A DNA stretch of 64,000 bases from Mesocentrotus franciscanus (taxonomy: Eukaryota; Echinodermata; Echinoidea; Camarodonta; Strongylocentrotidae). Of the stretch, positions 1 through 18,483 are shown piece by piece. A model generated the notes under the pieces. That model searched no databases, was not told the DNA's origin, and saw only the letters and a program-made list of their open reading frames with translations. The stretch is from contig CP137666.1 of assembly GCA_037976565.1 (NCBI GenBank), forward strand, positions 5,808,060 through 5,872,059. The letters run 5' to 3'. Numbering within the stretch: the stretch's first letter is position 1; each line of letters begins with the position of its first letter. The position numbers were made by a program, and so were the translations under genes.

Positions 1-212
1 AAATACATAAGTGAAATAAAGAAATACCGGGATGCACATTGTTTGTTTATTTATTTATTTATTTTTTTTTTTTTGGGGTTGTTGTTGTTTAATTTAGGCA
101 AGTCAGTCAGTTTATGGCCATTATTGCCGAATACTGTAAAGAATTAGTTTTGAATTCAAATTTACGTATATACACTCACATAATATGCGTGTATATATAT
201 TTCTTCTTCTTC

Positions 213-867
213 TTAACCCTAGTAAGGCCGGGCTATTTGAGTTCTTAATACGGCCGGGGGGGCATTATGGCCCCCCCCCTAAGATCTCGGCCGTGAAACG
301 ACCGATCGCCGCGAAAATTTGCATGCACGTCAAGTGAAGTGTATAGAGAACTATAGCAATTTCAATTTTTTGAAAAATTACTCATTTGCATATTTATGGT
401 AAATTATGCAAATAAGGTCCAAAAATTCATATTTTTACCCATTTCCACTACATATATTAGACCATTTGGAATAATAATACGAAAAAAACAATTGGAAAGC
501 TAGGTTATTCCTTATGTTATTTCTTGTTTTGATAATTTCTTATGTATTTCATTGTTTTTTTAACTTATGTATTTTATTTTTAAACAAGACCAAATAACCA
601 ATGTTTTATCTCTTTTTAGGAAAAATGATATTTCCATATGTTTTGTACACAAATCACGAAAATGAGCGATTTTCGGGCCGACATGTAAAGACAAAAGGTC
701 ACGTGACTTTGTAACGGTAGGTCCGATTTTCAAAAAAATTGTTTTAAAAGATGCGCAAGACTCGAAAGAATAAAGTCATGAAGCGACGGGGCGTCATCCG
801 TATGCGTTCCCGAACAATCAGAAAATCGCGGAGGGGGCCATGATGGCCCCGGTCTTATTAGGGTTAA
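213..867. mobile_element. piggyBac-type MITE
   Basis: Begins TTAACCCTAGTAAGGCC and ends GGTCTTATTAGGGTTAA: inverted ends flanked by the TTAA target duplication typical of piggyBac elements. Subterminal GC-rich palindromes (GGCATTATGGCC, GGCCATGATGGCC) lie just inside both ends. No transposase is present, so it is non-autonomous. Confidence 0.7.
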
Positions 868-1680
868 ACCCCCAAAAAAAAAGGGGAGATAATGATATCA
901 TGTTAGATTACCGATCCCTGTCCCTTTTTTTGCTATCCTGACAAACCCGCTCGTGGTACCTTACGAAGGTTTCTCAGGGGAAAACAAATTCCCTTAATAT
1001 GTGTCTCAAACGCGGACAGGGGACGCTCTTTGTCACGGTGATATCTCAATTTTATCTCGAAATAGGGGTGTATTCTTGGTAGAATATAGGGAGTTTGCCG
1101 TGGGTTACACCCCTGATTTTATAATATAGGTCCTGGCCGTAGGATTCAAAATCATTGTGAAAATATGCTTGAAGTGCAATAATTTATCTTTATACCAACG
1201 TTTAGATAACATTATTTAGTTCTTTTTACCCACTGATATTGTTATTTTAAATTGAGCAGTAAAGTTCCCGAACAATCAGAAAAATCGCGGAGGGGGCCAT
1301 GATGGCCCCGGCCTTATTAGGTTAACCCCCAAAAAAAGGGGAGATAATGATATCATGTTAGATTACCGATCCCTGTCCCTTTTTTTGCTATCCTGACAAA
1401 CCCGCTCGTGGTACCTTACGAAGGTTTCTCAGGGGAAAACAAATTCCCTTAATATGTGTCTCAAACGCGGACAGGGGGGGACGCTCTTTGTCACGGTGAT
1501 ATCTCAATTTTATCTCGAAATAGGGGTGTATTCTTGGTAGAATATAGGGAGTTTGCCGTTGGTTACACCCCTGATTTTATAATATAGGTCCTGGCCGTAG
1601 GATTGAAGTGCAATAATTTAGTTCTTTTTTATTTAGTTCTTTTTACCCACTGATATTGTTATTTTAAATTGAGCAGTAAA
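805..1680 (+). repeat. Tandem duplication, unit about 459 bp
   Basis: 805-1263 is repeated as 1264-1680. Both copies start GTTCCCGAACAATCAG and end GAGCAGTAAAG. The second copy lacks about 45 bp near its right end. The unit includes the last 60 bp of the piggyBac-type MITE plus its right flank. Confidence 0.85.
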
Positions 1681-3300
1681 GCGAATACTTTAAGCAGAAA
1701 ACACGATGTGGCACAATATCCTCCTCGATGTATTCAATGATTGATCTATCTCTTGTACAATAGATCCTAATTATCGATTTCTTTTTCTAAACGTCTAAAA
1801 GGAATGCTTTAAACGACTCTTTGTTGCAAAGCTTCAGAAGAACACCGCAAATTGGAAACCGATCATCATTAATGTGTGCATCAGAACGAGTTCTAAAAGC
1901 AGAATATTATAAACATTAGTTACACTCACACCTTTTTCATGTTATGACATGATCACAACTATTAGTACCAGTACTATTGGTACCAGTACCAGAAATCATG
2001 TTCGGATTACGTAATACTTCATTGCCATGTTCACATTTTTTTTCAATAGATGGCGCACATGACTATTGAAATTGCCCTAGGTTGAATTTTTCGAGAGTAG
2101 TTGCGATCGTGTTTTATATTTTGTGAAAGAAAGGGGGAAAATCTTACATTTCAGGCGTTCTGGGGCCTTGAGGGTTCTTGAGTTCAATTTCTACATGTGC
2201 CTCTCTTAGATTCATACGTATTCAAGAAAATTCATCTAGCCGCTCTAGTGTATAGTGTTTCTGATCAGATGAATGAGGTCTCGTGTTATCGGGCGATTCA
2301 TCATTAGAAGAAGAAAAAAAAATTAATATCATTATCTAGTCAAGCCTAAGAAATAAACATATCGTCGGAAATTTGTGTGCGGTAATTGTACTCTGCATTG
2401 ATACCAGAATAAATTAACAATATTCACTGAACATTATCCAGTAATTGTTTTTAACATTTCCTTCTTTATCTCCTGTTAGATATGAGGCAATTTTTTCATT
2501 TATTTATGTATGGCTTCCCGATCACGTTTTATTTGTCAAATGTGCAAAATGATCCAACGACGTTATTCTTCCGTCTTGACGACGATATGAAAGTATTTTA
2601 CGGGAAAGACGAGATTAATAAAAGAAATGTTGTTAAAAAGGGGACAATTATTATCGGGGGTAATTCCATGGTTGCCATGGATTTTTTCCTGACATGATTT
2701 TTAGCCGGATCCCCCTCGTGAATATGCTCTTTAAAACATCCGCCAGCCCGCCAGAAGATTTCTGTTCCCGGCCCGCTTTCTTAATTCTCAAAGGTGATGA
2801 TTTGAGATTCATAGATTTGAATAGGAGTGACACCCCTGATGTTGGAACTTCTTCCACTCCGTACCAGCCCTCTTCTGGTACCACCCCACACCCCTGGAAC
2901 ATCCTCCCGAAGACAATAGAGAGAGTGTGTATGCCCCATCGATCCATACAACCTAACTAATCGTATCGATTGGTTCATATGGGACTAGAGGATTATGGGA
3001 AGGTGTAGAAGGCCTACAAGACACGAGATGAATGGATTTAAATGGAGAATTAGTTAATCGAGTTGAAACTGGAATAAATGTATCAATAAATCTATATTAT
3101 TTTCACGTTTTTTTCTCAATGCTAGGGACCATATTTGTTTATTTGATTATATTGATTTTATTATCTTCCTTCAGCATGTTCGGACATCTTCCATTTCTTC
3201 AAAAAAATTTTATCATGTGGAATTGATAATCTCAAAACGAGCGCATACTTCAAATGTGAAGCTAAGGCAAAGGGTGGTTATTTAAACGCTATTCGTAATT
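1681..3300. other. Non-coding stretch
   Basis: Only short open frames without recognisable motifs. An AG/CTGGTACC-rich patch near 1960-1995 (repeats of GTACCAGTACYATT) is the only visible structure. No gene, RNA or transposon was recognised. Confidence 0.5.
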
Positions 3301-3329
3301 TGCGTAGATTGATTCAACATTTCTTTTTA

Positions 3330-3795
3330 ATATTTTTACTCTCCCCTCACTCCATCCAATCCCAAACTGTTCCTCTCTCTTTCCACTTTGTTTTCTCTTC
3401 CCTATCTTCTATCCCATGTCTCCCGTTTATAGTCTCTCATGCAAGCAAGCTCCCTCCTTCAGTTTCTCTTCCCTTTCCGCTCCCTCTTCAACCACCGTCT
3501 CATGCACTCCATATTATTCTCTCTCTCTCTCCCGCCTTTCTTACCTCTCTCTCTCTCTCTATCCCCCCTCTTTCTCTCTCCCCTCTCTATCTTTCTCTCT
3601 CTCTCTCCCACTCTCTCTCTTTCTGTTCCCCTCTTTGCTGTTTTCTTTCCCTTAACAAAATTCAACCAACCCCCCCCCTCCCACCACCGTCTCATCCACT
3701 CCATATTATGGCCTCTCTCTCCCTCCCCCTCTCTCACTCTCTCTTCCTCTCTCTCTCTCTCCGTCCACTCTCTGCTGTTTTCTTTCCCTTGACAA
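3330..3795. repeat. CT-rich simple sequence with a ~190 bp tandem unit
   Basis: Long (CT)n and CCCTCT runs. The phrase CACCGTCTCATGCACTCCAT at about 3495 recurs with one change at about 3683, as do the TTTTCTTTCCCTT blocks, showing a tandem duplication of about 190 bp. The overlapping Ser/Leu/Pro open frames are artefacts of this composition. Confidence 0.8.
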
Positions 3796-4360
3796 AATAA
3801 TGAAAGTTCCGACGGTATAAGGACAAGGTAATAAAATGATCCGATCTCTTTATACACTATCTGCTAATCACTTAATAAAATATTATTTCCATATGTATAT
3901 GACAAAGTATTTATCTAACTACACATCTTTTTTTTTTACTCCATTAAAAAAAAATATCGTTACAATTCTGTTATCACAACTATTTCATGTCAAATTCTAC
4001 TTTAAAGCCAAGGTCTCGGTTCTGTTCATGAGCGTACGGGTTCAATAATCGTCAGACACTGTGAGAGAGGCTGACGTCTCTTACCAGAATATCAACTTTC
4101 AAGGAAGAAAGAAACTAATGGAAAGTTGGAAACGTAATATTATAAAATATGCTAAACAAGGTATACAATTTACAACAAAAAACCCTCGCTGCCTGTATGT
4201 GAGGTGACGATTGCCTGAACTTTGGACATTTCAAAATTCTCATGTAGCTGCAGCCTTTTCTCATCTCGTATACAAAATGGTTGTCTGATTGCGTCTATAT
4301 TAAGCTGTATGAGCTTTAAGTCCAGATATAATTTATATACATGTATATATATATTTTTTA

Positions 4361-4436
4361 AGGAATAAGGTGAAACTGGTAATTCCTTTACTGTAATTCT
4401 TGCAAATGCGTTCCATTCCGTGTAACAATCGAAGTA
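4361..4436 (-). pseudogene. Relic of a third CTHRC1-like last exon
   Basis: Minus-strand reading gives YFDCYTEWNAF, then ARITVKELPVSPYS, clearly the C-terminal half of the exon 4 found at 4706-4854. The stop codon is replaced by TTA, the 5' half of the exon and its splice acceptor are not recognisable, and no matching exons 1-3 are seen downstream. It lies about 270 bp beyond the stop of copy A in the same orientation. It is read as a decayed partial duplicate rather than an alternative terminal exon. Confidence 0.75.
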
Positions 4437-4705
4437 TTAAATACATATCTTAAGTTTCTTATACCCTTTACACACGACGCGTCAATTCGATTGCGTTATT
4501 TCCTGCGCTATTGGAATCTGCAAATGAGAGTTTGTGTATGCGCCAGTAATTCCATTATTATATGCACTGTTGCATTCGCCCTTTGTATGATATCCTTCTC
4601 TCAAGGCGTGTCAAAGATCGCGTCAGTCTCTGGCGCAGTTCTACGTCAGTAAATGACGCATTATGTGCAACTGGCGTAAAGCTTTGTTGGTCCAGATTGC
4701 CTTTT

Positions 4706-7245
<2,540 letters not shown>

Positions 7246-8981
7246 TTTGAAGAAGCACGAATGTGAAAATATTACAAGACCTTCTCTCCAAACACGTCTT
7301 CAAATTTCAATGATTGATTTTTAGCTTCTTTGCTTTCCGTTTTATTTGCATTTTGGTTCAACATTAAATGCTTTCCACGACCACCTCTTCAAAAAGCCTC
7401 AATCGATTGGCCTTACAAAAGGGCTTCGGGGAGGTGCAAATCGCAATTCATACAATAGCTTATGATGTGCAGCAATTTTCTTTCTTTTTTTGCATGGCAT
7501 TAATAACATTGGCGTAGCGTTGGTCAAGCCACTGAAGGGGGCACTGGTGTCATGGGCAGGCGGGAGGGGGCGCGGTCCTATTAGGCGAATGAAATGCAAA
7601 ATAACAAGGCAACGATCAATGCAGGGTCTGAAAGGGTCATAATTATATTCTCACGTTTACATTTCCTTTCAACTTTCTCTTTACTTCCTTACCCTTTTCC
7701 CTATTTGTGGGTGGCTGTGCCCCCTTCGTGCCCCCTCGCTTCGCCACCACTAGCAGTCAATATCGTGTATATTATTTCGGCAACAGACATGATCCGCAGA
7801 AAGAAAGAACAAAATAACGAAACCTAAACAATGATTAGTATATTTGAATTAATTTTATTTGGCAGATAAAGACCATTTAAAAGTATTTACATAATATCTT
7901 TAAGTTGAATGTATATAGCACAAAAACAGGATAACAGTAATAAATGGATGACAATGATAGATAATGCTATTTATAGGTAATTAGCCCATTATGTGTCATT
8001 TTTTGGTGCAATTTTTTAAACAAATTTTACAATGTAAAGATTCACTACCTAGACAGAAAAGACACAATTTATAAAGAATGAAAAGCTACCAAATGTGGAA
8101 ACAGAGAGTTTTAAAGAATGCTATGCTGTTTTTTAAAGTCAATTTCAGATAGAAGCAATCGATTAGGTGAACACGATGAAGCCTAATGCAATTACAAGAA
8201 ATCTAACTTCTGTTGTAATTTTGTCAAAGTTTGCTGTCACGATAAGCATGTAATTATAAGGAACTAAAAGACACGTAATTAGAAGTTAAGGGTGGTTGTA
8301 TGACAGCCCCCCCCCAAAAAAAAAACTTTCCACGTTTGAAAAAGTGTAATTGTTGTCGGCAAATCCCCCCCCCCTCCCCTTTGCTTAATGGAACAACTGT
8401 CGACGAATTTGATTTTTTTGGCGATATATTGTGAAAATGTGGGGACCTGTTTTTACCCATGTCGGTATATTTGAAAAAGTGAAGTAATTTGTCCTGAATG
8501 TGTGCCTATAGCAGACGGTTTGCTATAACTTCTGGGCAACTTAGATCTGACAACCAAAATCATTAAAAGTGCATGGTCAAGCGATGCCCCTGTATTAGAA
8601 AATTCAAATTGCTCCACACTGACAACACTGTAAAAAAATCAAAACATAAGGGTAACATCGTGTTCAACCGACTTGTGGAAATTTATAAGAGGCTTATGCC
8701 CAACTCCAGTGTATTTTGCTCAATTTGTAGTAACAGCTTATCATAATCGTGCAAAATCTTACCCAAGATGGGCAGTAAACTGCCCCAAAGTTTTGTTAGA
8801 CACGTAGTTGCTCTCAGGTTGTGCAATTTACCCAAAATGTTAACACCATTATAATTCACATTCGTTAATGCATATGAATTATAACGGTTAGAAGGAGGAC
8901 GTACATCCTTTAGAATACTTAAAATTACAATCATTAGACAGAAAAGACGAATGTCAAATTAAAGGACATCACAACTACTGT
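7246..8981. other. Spacer between the two CTHRC1-like genes
   Basis: No coding evidence. 7508-7750 holds a diverged copy of a repeat also present at 6798-6990 in intron 1 of copy A (shared GTGGCGTA-like start, GGCACTG, CATGGG, and AAAGCAAATAACAAG-like blocks). An AATAAA on the minus strand near 7855 could end the copy B transcript, but this is uncertain. Confidence 0.5.
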
Positions 8982-12231
<3,250 letters not shown>

Positions 12232-13365
12232 CTTGGATTTTAAGAAGTCCTCTCCCCTCCGTATTGATTATGTTTCTATTCTTCAAGTCAAGCATAAAAG
12301 AAAACCCTCCTTCTGAGACCACTAAACGACTCCCATCCTTCGAGGGCTGGACTAACAAAGTAGAAACATCGCGCTAATCAATAATGGATATTTTTGTATT
12401 CCCTTTCCCCTGCCCATGAAACAATCTATTGTTGAATGTTGTTTTCCTATTTTTGCTCGAGGAGGGGCTGTTCTTCATTCTCTTATTGTTGTCGTCTTTG
12501 TAGTATATTTTATTCTTCTACTTTTGAATTCCTCCAATAGATTTTTAAAAGTATTTTCTTAAGTTATGTCTGTAATATTATTCTTAGTCATGCAATAGCG
12601 TCCGTTTTCTCATATGCTGCAATTCCAAGCATTTCATTTCATTTCATTTTCATTTCATTTTCATTTCATTTTATTTCAACACGGATCACTTGCTTCAGCC
12701 AACGGCTGTTCTTCTGCAAGTCCGTGCATAGGCCTACATTTAAAAAAAAAATCACATACAAAATATTATATACAATACAGAATAAGACGCAATACAAATT
12801 AAACATTATTACAACAGTAAAAGAAGAGCGGATTTAAAATCAATTGAATAAAATACAATGTTGTAATGTTTGCATAAAAGCCTAACTGTGCAACATTTGA
12901 TTTAGCATGAAGTGAGTTAGGCATGAATGAGGAAGAAAGTTCGAAATGTTGGATGAGTTTAGATCGGCATACCTTGATCGGTGAACTAAAAAGATTAAAT
13001 CGATCGCAACTTGATAGCAGTCGCAACTCTGTATACTAAAGCTATAGTATCTAACCGGACTGCAACGGCTCGCGACTATAGTTGGATAGGCCTACACAAA
13101 ATTGCGAGAAAATACGCGGATTGGCAACAATTTTCACTTGGAATTGCACTGAATATTATTGTTACTTACGAAACATATGCGAATGTCGTAAATTGGTCAC
13201 AAAATATCGCAATTTTGCCACGGTCCCAGGGGTCCCAGGACAGTTCGGGTCTGTCTCGCGCTCGGAATGTCAGATTCTCATATTTTTATCTCCAGTCAAT
13301 CACAAATTAGTTTCATTGGTCGCCTACCCCTCACAAATTTGCGCATTTTCTTACTCTTTATCTTT
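12232..13365. other. Upstream region of CTHRC1-like copy B
   Basis: No coding exon recognised. Contains a (TTTCA)n-like run at 12630-12680 and a patch of GATCGCAAC / AGTCGCAAC motifs at 12998-13080. A promoter for copy B should lie here, but no TATA box or other element stands out. Confidence 0.45.
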
Positions 13366-14087
13366 GCAAAAGTGCCCCTTTTTACATAGGAAAAGTGCCC
13401 CTTTTACTTTGAAAAGTGCCCCTATTACTTAGTAAAAGTGCCCCTTCCCCTTTTCACCTCTGATAAGTGCCCCTTTTATTTTGACACGTGCCCCCTTTTC
13501 CTTCGACAAGTTCCCACTTTCCTTTGCAATAAGCATCCATTTTCCATTCTCATAAGTGTCCTTTCTAATCTCTAGTAAGTGCCCCTTTTCAGGTATGAGA
13601 AGTGCCCCTTTTCACCTCTTATAATTGCCCTATTCAAATCTGAGAGGTGCCCCTTTTCCTTCGACAAGTTCCCACTTTCCTTTGCAATAAGTGTCCATTT
13701 TACATTTTCATAAGTGCCCCTTCCCCTCCTGATAAGTGCTCTTTTCATCTCTGATGAATGCCCCTTTCACCTCTAATAACTGCTCCTTTTATTTTGACAC
13801 GTGCCCCTTTTCCTTTCTAATAAGTGCTCTTTTTCCTTCTTATAAGTGCCCCTTACCCTTCTAATAATTACCCCTTTTCATCTCTTATAAGTGCTCCGTT
13901 TATTTTAACATGTGCCTCTTTTTCTTTTTGATAAGAGCCACTTCCACCTTCTCATAAAAGCCCACTTTCACCTCCGATAAATTCCCCTATTAAAATCTGA
14001 TCGGTGCCCCTTTTCTTTCAACAAATGCACATTTTCATTTATTATAAGTGCCTCTTTTCATATCTGGTCAGTGCCCCTTTTCATTCA
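13366..14087 (+). repeat. AAGTGCCCCTTTT minisatellite, left part
   Basis: More than 20 degenerate units of about 25-30 bp built on AAGTGCCCCTTTT followed by CACCTCTGAT or TTTGACA variants. The array resumes at 15166 after the inserted LINE, and weak units reappear near 15795-15850. Confidence 0.9.
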
Positions 14088-15165
14088 TTCATTCATTCAT
14101 TTTTATTTCTAATTCTCGTAAAAAATACATTCAACAATACATTATACATACAAGCAAATATATAAACAATACAAAGAATATGGAAGAGCCAGCAGATGCC
14201 ATTGGCCTTTCAAAGGCTGGGCTGCAATGGCCGCAGATAATAATACAAAGTAAAGAGAAAAGAAAAAGTGGGTAGTACATAAACAGTTGTGAACAGGCTA
14301 ATTAAACATAAGATAAGATTCCTTCATTAGATGATGTTTGTATTTTCGTTTGAATGAGGCAAGAGATGGGCACATTTTTATATCGGTAGGTATTGCATTC
14401 CAAGTAATCACTCCAGAATATTTTACTGATCTACGTGAAGTATGGTATTTTAACAATGTAATATATAAATCATTAGCATGTCTTGTGTAATGTGGATGAA
14501 CATCCTTCGTTATTTTGAACATATTATCGAAAATAGAAGGTAACATATTATTGTACTTATACATAAATGATCCAACTTGCAATTCATATATTTGATATAT
14601 GGTAAGTACATTTAATTTCCTAAAAAGCGGTTCAGAGGGAGTTCTGGGGTGAGAGTTTGTAATTGCACGTAGTGCTCTTTTCTGTAAAACATAAACTTGA
14701 TTCAGTAAAGTTTTCGCACAATGTCCCCATATCAAAGTACAATAGGACAGATGAGGAAGAATGATAGCATTATAGATATTAATCAATATATTCAGAGGAA
14801 TAAAGTGTCTTATTCTATATAGTACACCTATTGCACATGAAATCTTCCGCCGGGTATTATTGATATGTGGAGCCCAATTAAGATTTTCATCAAGTGTCAC
14901 TCCAAGAAATACAGTATTAGAAACTTGTAATATATTATATTTATTAATTATAATGTCACAGATTTGCTCTGAAAGTTTTTTTGTTTTTCTGCTTAAATAT
15001 CATATAACTCAATATTTGGTAGTTCTGTAGTAATTATGGTTGATATTTCATTGATGTTTTTACCTGACACAAAGAGGTTTGTGTCATCTGCAAATATGAT
15101 TGGGCAAAGTTTTGGGCTTACGTATTGAATTTCATTAACATATAATAGAAAAATTAATGGGCCTA
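14088..15165 (-). mobile_element. 5'-truncated, broken CR1-like non-LTR retrotransposon
   Basis: Minus-strand frames encode reverse transcriptase fragments: GPLIFLLYVNEI and PIIFADDTNLF (catalytic FADD box) at 15170-14993. After a frame break comes LGVTLDENLNWAPHI, IILPHLSYCTLIWG, LQKRALRAI and a typical C-terminus at 14910-14298. The RT is cut at the GPL motif, the frame is broken between the two parts, and the 3' end is a short tetranucleotide tail (ATTC/GAAT)n at 14088-14105. It sits inside the AAGTGCCCC array, which continues on both sides. It is a dead copy; CR1 superfamily placement is by motif style only. Confidence 0.85.
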
Positions 15166-15425
15166 ATGAGTGCCCCTTTTTACCTCTGATAAATGCCCTT
15201 ATTAAAATCTGATGGGTGCCCCTTTTCCGTCGACAAATGCCCATTTCCCATTCACATAAGTGCCCTTTTTCGTCCCTGGTGAGTGCCTCTTTTCAGGTTT
15301 AAGCAGTACCCCATTTTCACCTCTGATAATTACCCTTTGTACTTTGACACGTGCTCCTTTTCTTTTCCAATAAGTGTCTTATCCCTTTCGATAAGTGTCC
15401 CCTTTTCCTCTCATCATCAAACGTG
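15166..15425 (+). repeat. AAGTGCCCCTTTT minisatellite, right part
   Basis: Continuation of the array at 13366-14087 beyond the LINE, with about nine degenerate units (GAGTGCCCC, AAATGCCC, CGTGCTCC variants). Confidence 0.85.
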
Positions 15426-16450
15426 TCCCTAATTTAAAGCGATTAAGAGCAATTTCCCCCAAAGCTCGCTCGCATTTATAGATGATATAATTATGTTAAT
15501 ACTTATCAAAGGTCTTTTCAGTCTTCCTTTATGAGAATGTGCTTATACCCCCATCAGTATTGGTTTTTTCCTCTTTAAAAGATGTAATTTTCCACACTGC
15601 GACCTCACAAATCCTTATTTTTTTCATCGCTCGCTTCGCTCGCTCGCAAATGATGATGATGCTTAAGCAATATCTTGTATGATGTATATTAAAAGATAAA
15701 CAATATTGAAATTATCCCTGATAATGTAATCACAATGTAGGGGTATATACCAATGTCTACAAAATTGTGGGTTTTCGCCTTGAGATTTCCCTTTGTAGGT
15801 GCTCTTTTTTCTCCAGAAAGTGCCCTTTTTTGTTGGTGCCCCCTCACTTTGAAAGTAGCTCCGCCGCCCCTGCAGTGAGATAGGGGCTTTAAGGGATAGG
15901 AGCTTGTAAGTTTGCGATCGATTATAGGATCAATCGCAACTCTTTTTTTTATACAAAAGAGGTGGTCCTGATGTATAGCAAAGAAGAGAACAACGCCACT
16001 CCCATTATCAACGTCAACGAGAATGGGTTCCTGTTGGTCTGCAATAAGGTACCCCCAGACTGAGTAAACTCTTTGTTATGATGGTATATAGAAGTGTTTT
16101 CAACTTAGGACTCTTTGCAAAGCATAAAACAACATTTCAAGAAAAAGTTTGAAAATCGGGTATATTAATTTTGTTTTCTACCCAATTATTTTTGTGTATG
16201 GGAAGGGGAGCGTCTTTTAGGGGTTAGGGCTGCGGGGAGAGAGGCTTGAGTTCATTAGTTTATACAGTCACAAACCCTTGCAGTCGTTTTCGTAACAGAG
16301 CGCCTGAACTTTAAGATTGTATAGACTGTAGGGTCTACTTTACTCCATAGGCCATGTATTGTAGCTGCTCCTGATACAACCAGAGACTGTCAGAGGTAGG
16401 TTACGTTCAAGGCTTTTTAGAATATTGTTGTTTTTAAGTGTCAATAGAGT
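15426..16450. other. Non-coding stretch
   Basis: No gene recognised. A TCGCTCGCTTCGCTCGCTCG patch lies near 15627. Late decayed units of the GTGCCCC repeat occur at 15795-15850, and a GCGATCGATTATAGGATCAA motif, shared with 21275-21320, at 15910-15940. Confidence 0.5.
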
Positions 16451-18135
16451 CTTTTTTTCTTTTTATTTCCATCATTCACAGGTGTTACAAATAAATATTT
16501 GATAAACATACAACAAAAATTGATAATCACATAGTATAGTTGAAAGTACATTACGTACAACTCATACAACTCATATGAAGAGAGAAAAAAAAATCATCAT
16601 TATAATATTTTAGTGTATTTTAAAGTAATCACTTCAAAATTAACATATTGAATACACATGAGAAAATATCCACCTTTGGTATCTAACACCCATGAATTGG
16701 TACCTATGTAAAAGACAGACAAAAAACAAACAAACAAACAAACAAAAAAAAAAAAAAAAAAAACGAAGTACAAACACAAACAAAAACAGAACAAAAGATA
16801 AGAAAGAGCTTTGTGCATGCGTCCAATAAACATGTTATGATACTCTTATTTTCCTTCCCTCTTCCTTATTGAAAAACTTTATGAATTTAATATCGAAGCT
16901 TAAAAAAGTCTATATTTTTAAATGTTCCCACTTTCGATGATGGGTTCCTATATTATGATCTATTGCCATTTTGTGTTCTTGACCTTTACTTTCTAAAAGC
17001 ATCTTTTTTTTCTGTCGTAGAGGGTGCTATTCTCTTTTCCCAACTGCGATAAATCATAAACTTGATCAGCAGAATAACATGTTGGTAAGTTTCTTCATCT
17101 TTATCGCAAAATGAACAGTTTTTACTTTTTGTAAGCTGAAAACGATATAAGTGATGATTTGTGTAAATTGAGTCGGCTATTTATGGTAGATTGCCTTGGT
17201 CTGAGATAGATCTGCTCTATTTCTTGAATCGACATATTGTGGACTGAATTAAGACAGATTTTGAAATGAAACGGATACATTAGAAATACGTTTTGATACT
17301 TGATCTGTAGATCATCTTTGATGTAACATCCGAAAAATTATGTATCTTTTTGAAAAAGCAGAATTCAAGAACTAATTCGATATCATTTGGTCTTTGCGTT
17401 TATGCAATACTTCTTATCCAACTACAAGGAATAGGATATATTTGTTGTATATCGTTAACAAATCCTCTGTTTTTAAACCAGAGTTTAAAAAATATTACTT
17501 TGGCTTCAAATTACCATCACTATCCACGATATGGGGAATTTTTCATATACATTGTTCAAAAACAAGTTCTCATCAAAGAAAGTTGTCCCATTATACATAA
17601 TATATTTGTTATTAAAAATAACTTTGTTAGAGACTTCGGTGGTAAGCGCTTTATAAGAAACGTTTTTATTATTATTATTATTATTTGTAATACTCATCTT
17701 TTTTCCTAAAATTGTCCATATCCAGCCAAAGTAAGAACATATCTTAATATTACTTAGGTAATTCTAATTTAATGAAATCTGGGTTATAATTGCAATAAAA
17801 TATAAGACTACCTCCAAATGGTCTCATTAAGAATCTAAAATATTGCTTCCATTATATACTTTGATCCCCTGTCACAAGTCTTTTAATCCACATGACTCTT
17901 TGTACTTTCACGAATAGCCTGAAATTCTTCATTTTGAGTCCCCTTTGTCATATTCTTGATACATTGTCATTCTTTTTATTTTATCCCTTCCTTTCCATAA
18001 AAATTTAAAACAGGCTTCTTCAACTTCTTGAAACACCCATTCCGGAACAGAAATTACTGAACAAACATAGTTCAATTTAGATACTGCAAATACCTTTAGT
18101 AAGTGAATTTCCCCATTAAGGTCTGTGTACATGGT
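16450..18135 (-). mobile_element. Tx1/L1-like LINE relic with a nested ATT-tailed SINE
   Basis: Minus-strand fragments read LLKVFAVSKLNYVCSVISVP and FKFLWKGRDKIKR (18130-17950), then MKNFRLFVKVQRVMWIKRLV (about 17940-17880), FGGSLIFYCNYNPDF, and after an interruption IFFKLWFKNRGFVNDI (about 17490-17430). These follow the C-terminal order of Tx1/L1 LINE proteins. Stops and frame changes are many, so it is a fossil. A short ATT-tailed repeat at about 17610-17690 interrupts it. Confidence 0.65.
17610..17690 (+). mobile_element. Short ATT-tailed SINE-like repeat
   Basis: Contains AGAGACTTCGGTGGTAAGCG, then CTTTATAAGAAACGTT and an (ATT)n tail. The reverse complement of the same module is at about 21403-21475 (tail ATA/AATn, then GCTTATAAAGCGCTTTCCAC and CAAAGTCTCTAAGCGC). 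Confidence 0.6.
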
Positions 18136-18483
18136 GCCTGCAGACTAAGTTTCCATAGTGATTGTGTGATCGATAAACGCTATCGCAAATTGGTATCGCA
18201 AAATACGACTCGCCGTTAAAAAATAATTGGAATTAAATCAAATGAAAAATGACTGTTTATATATATAGAAGTAGAGAAAAATTAGTTAATGCCTTCAACT
18301 GATTAGGTAAGTATGCCACTACTTGTTATTTCAATGTAAAGATAGCGTTAATGCTCGCTATTTTTGATTTCCTATGTGAGGAAAAAGATAAACACGGTCC
18401 CGTGTGCTTGATTTTGTGTAATGTAACACTCTGGTTAAGTTTTAACAATAACAGAATGAATAAATTCCATCTGCCACTAGTGT

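Noticed and set aside
3300..3857. Ser/Leu/Pro-rich open frames on both strands
   Set aside because: Produced by CT simple sequence; several overlapping frames are open and none has a splice context or family motif.
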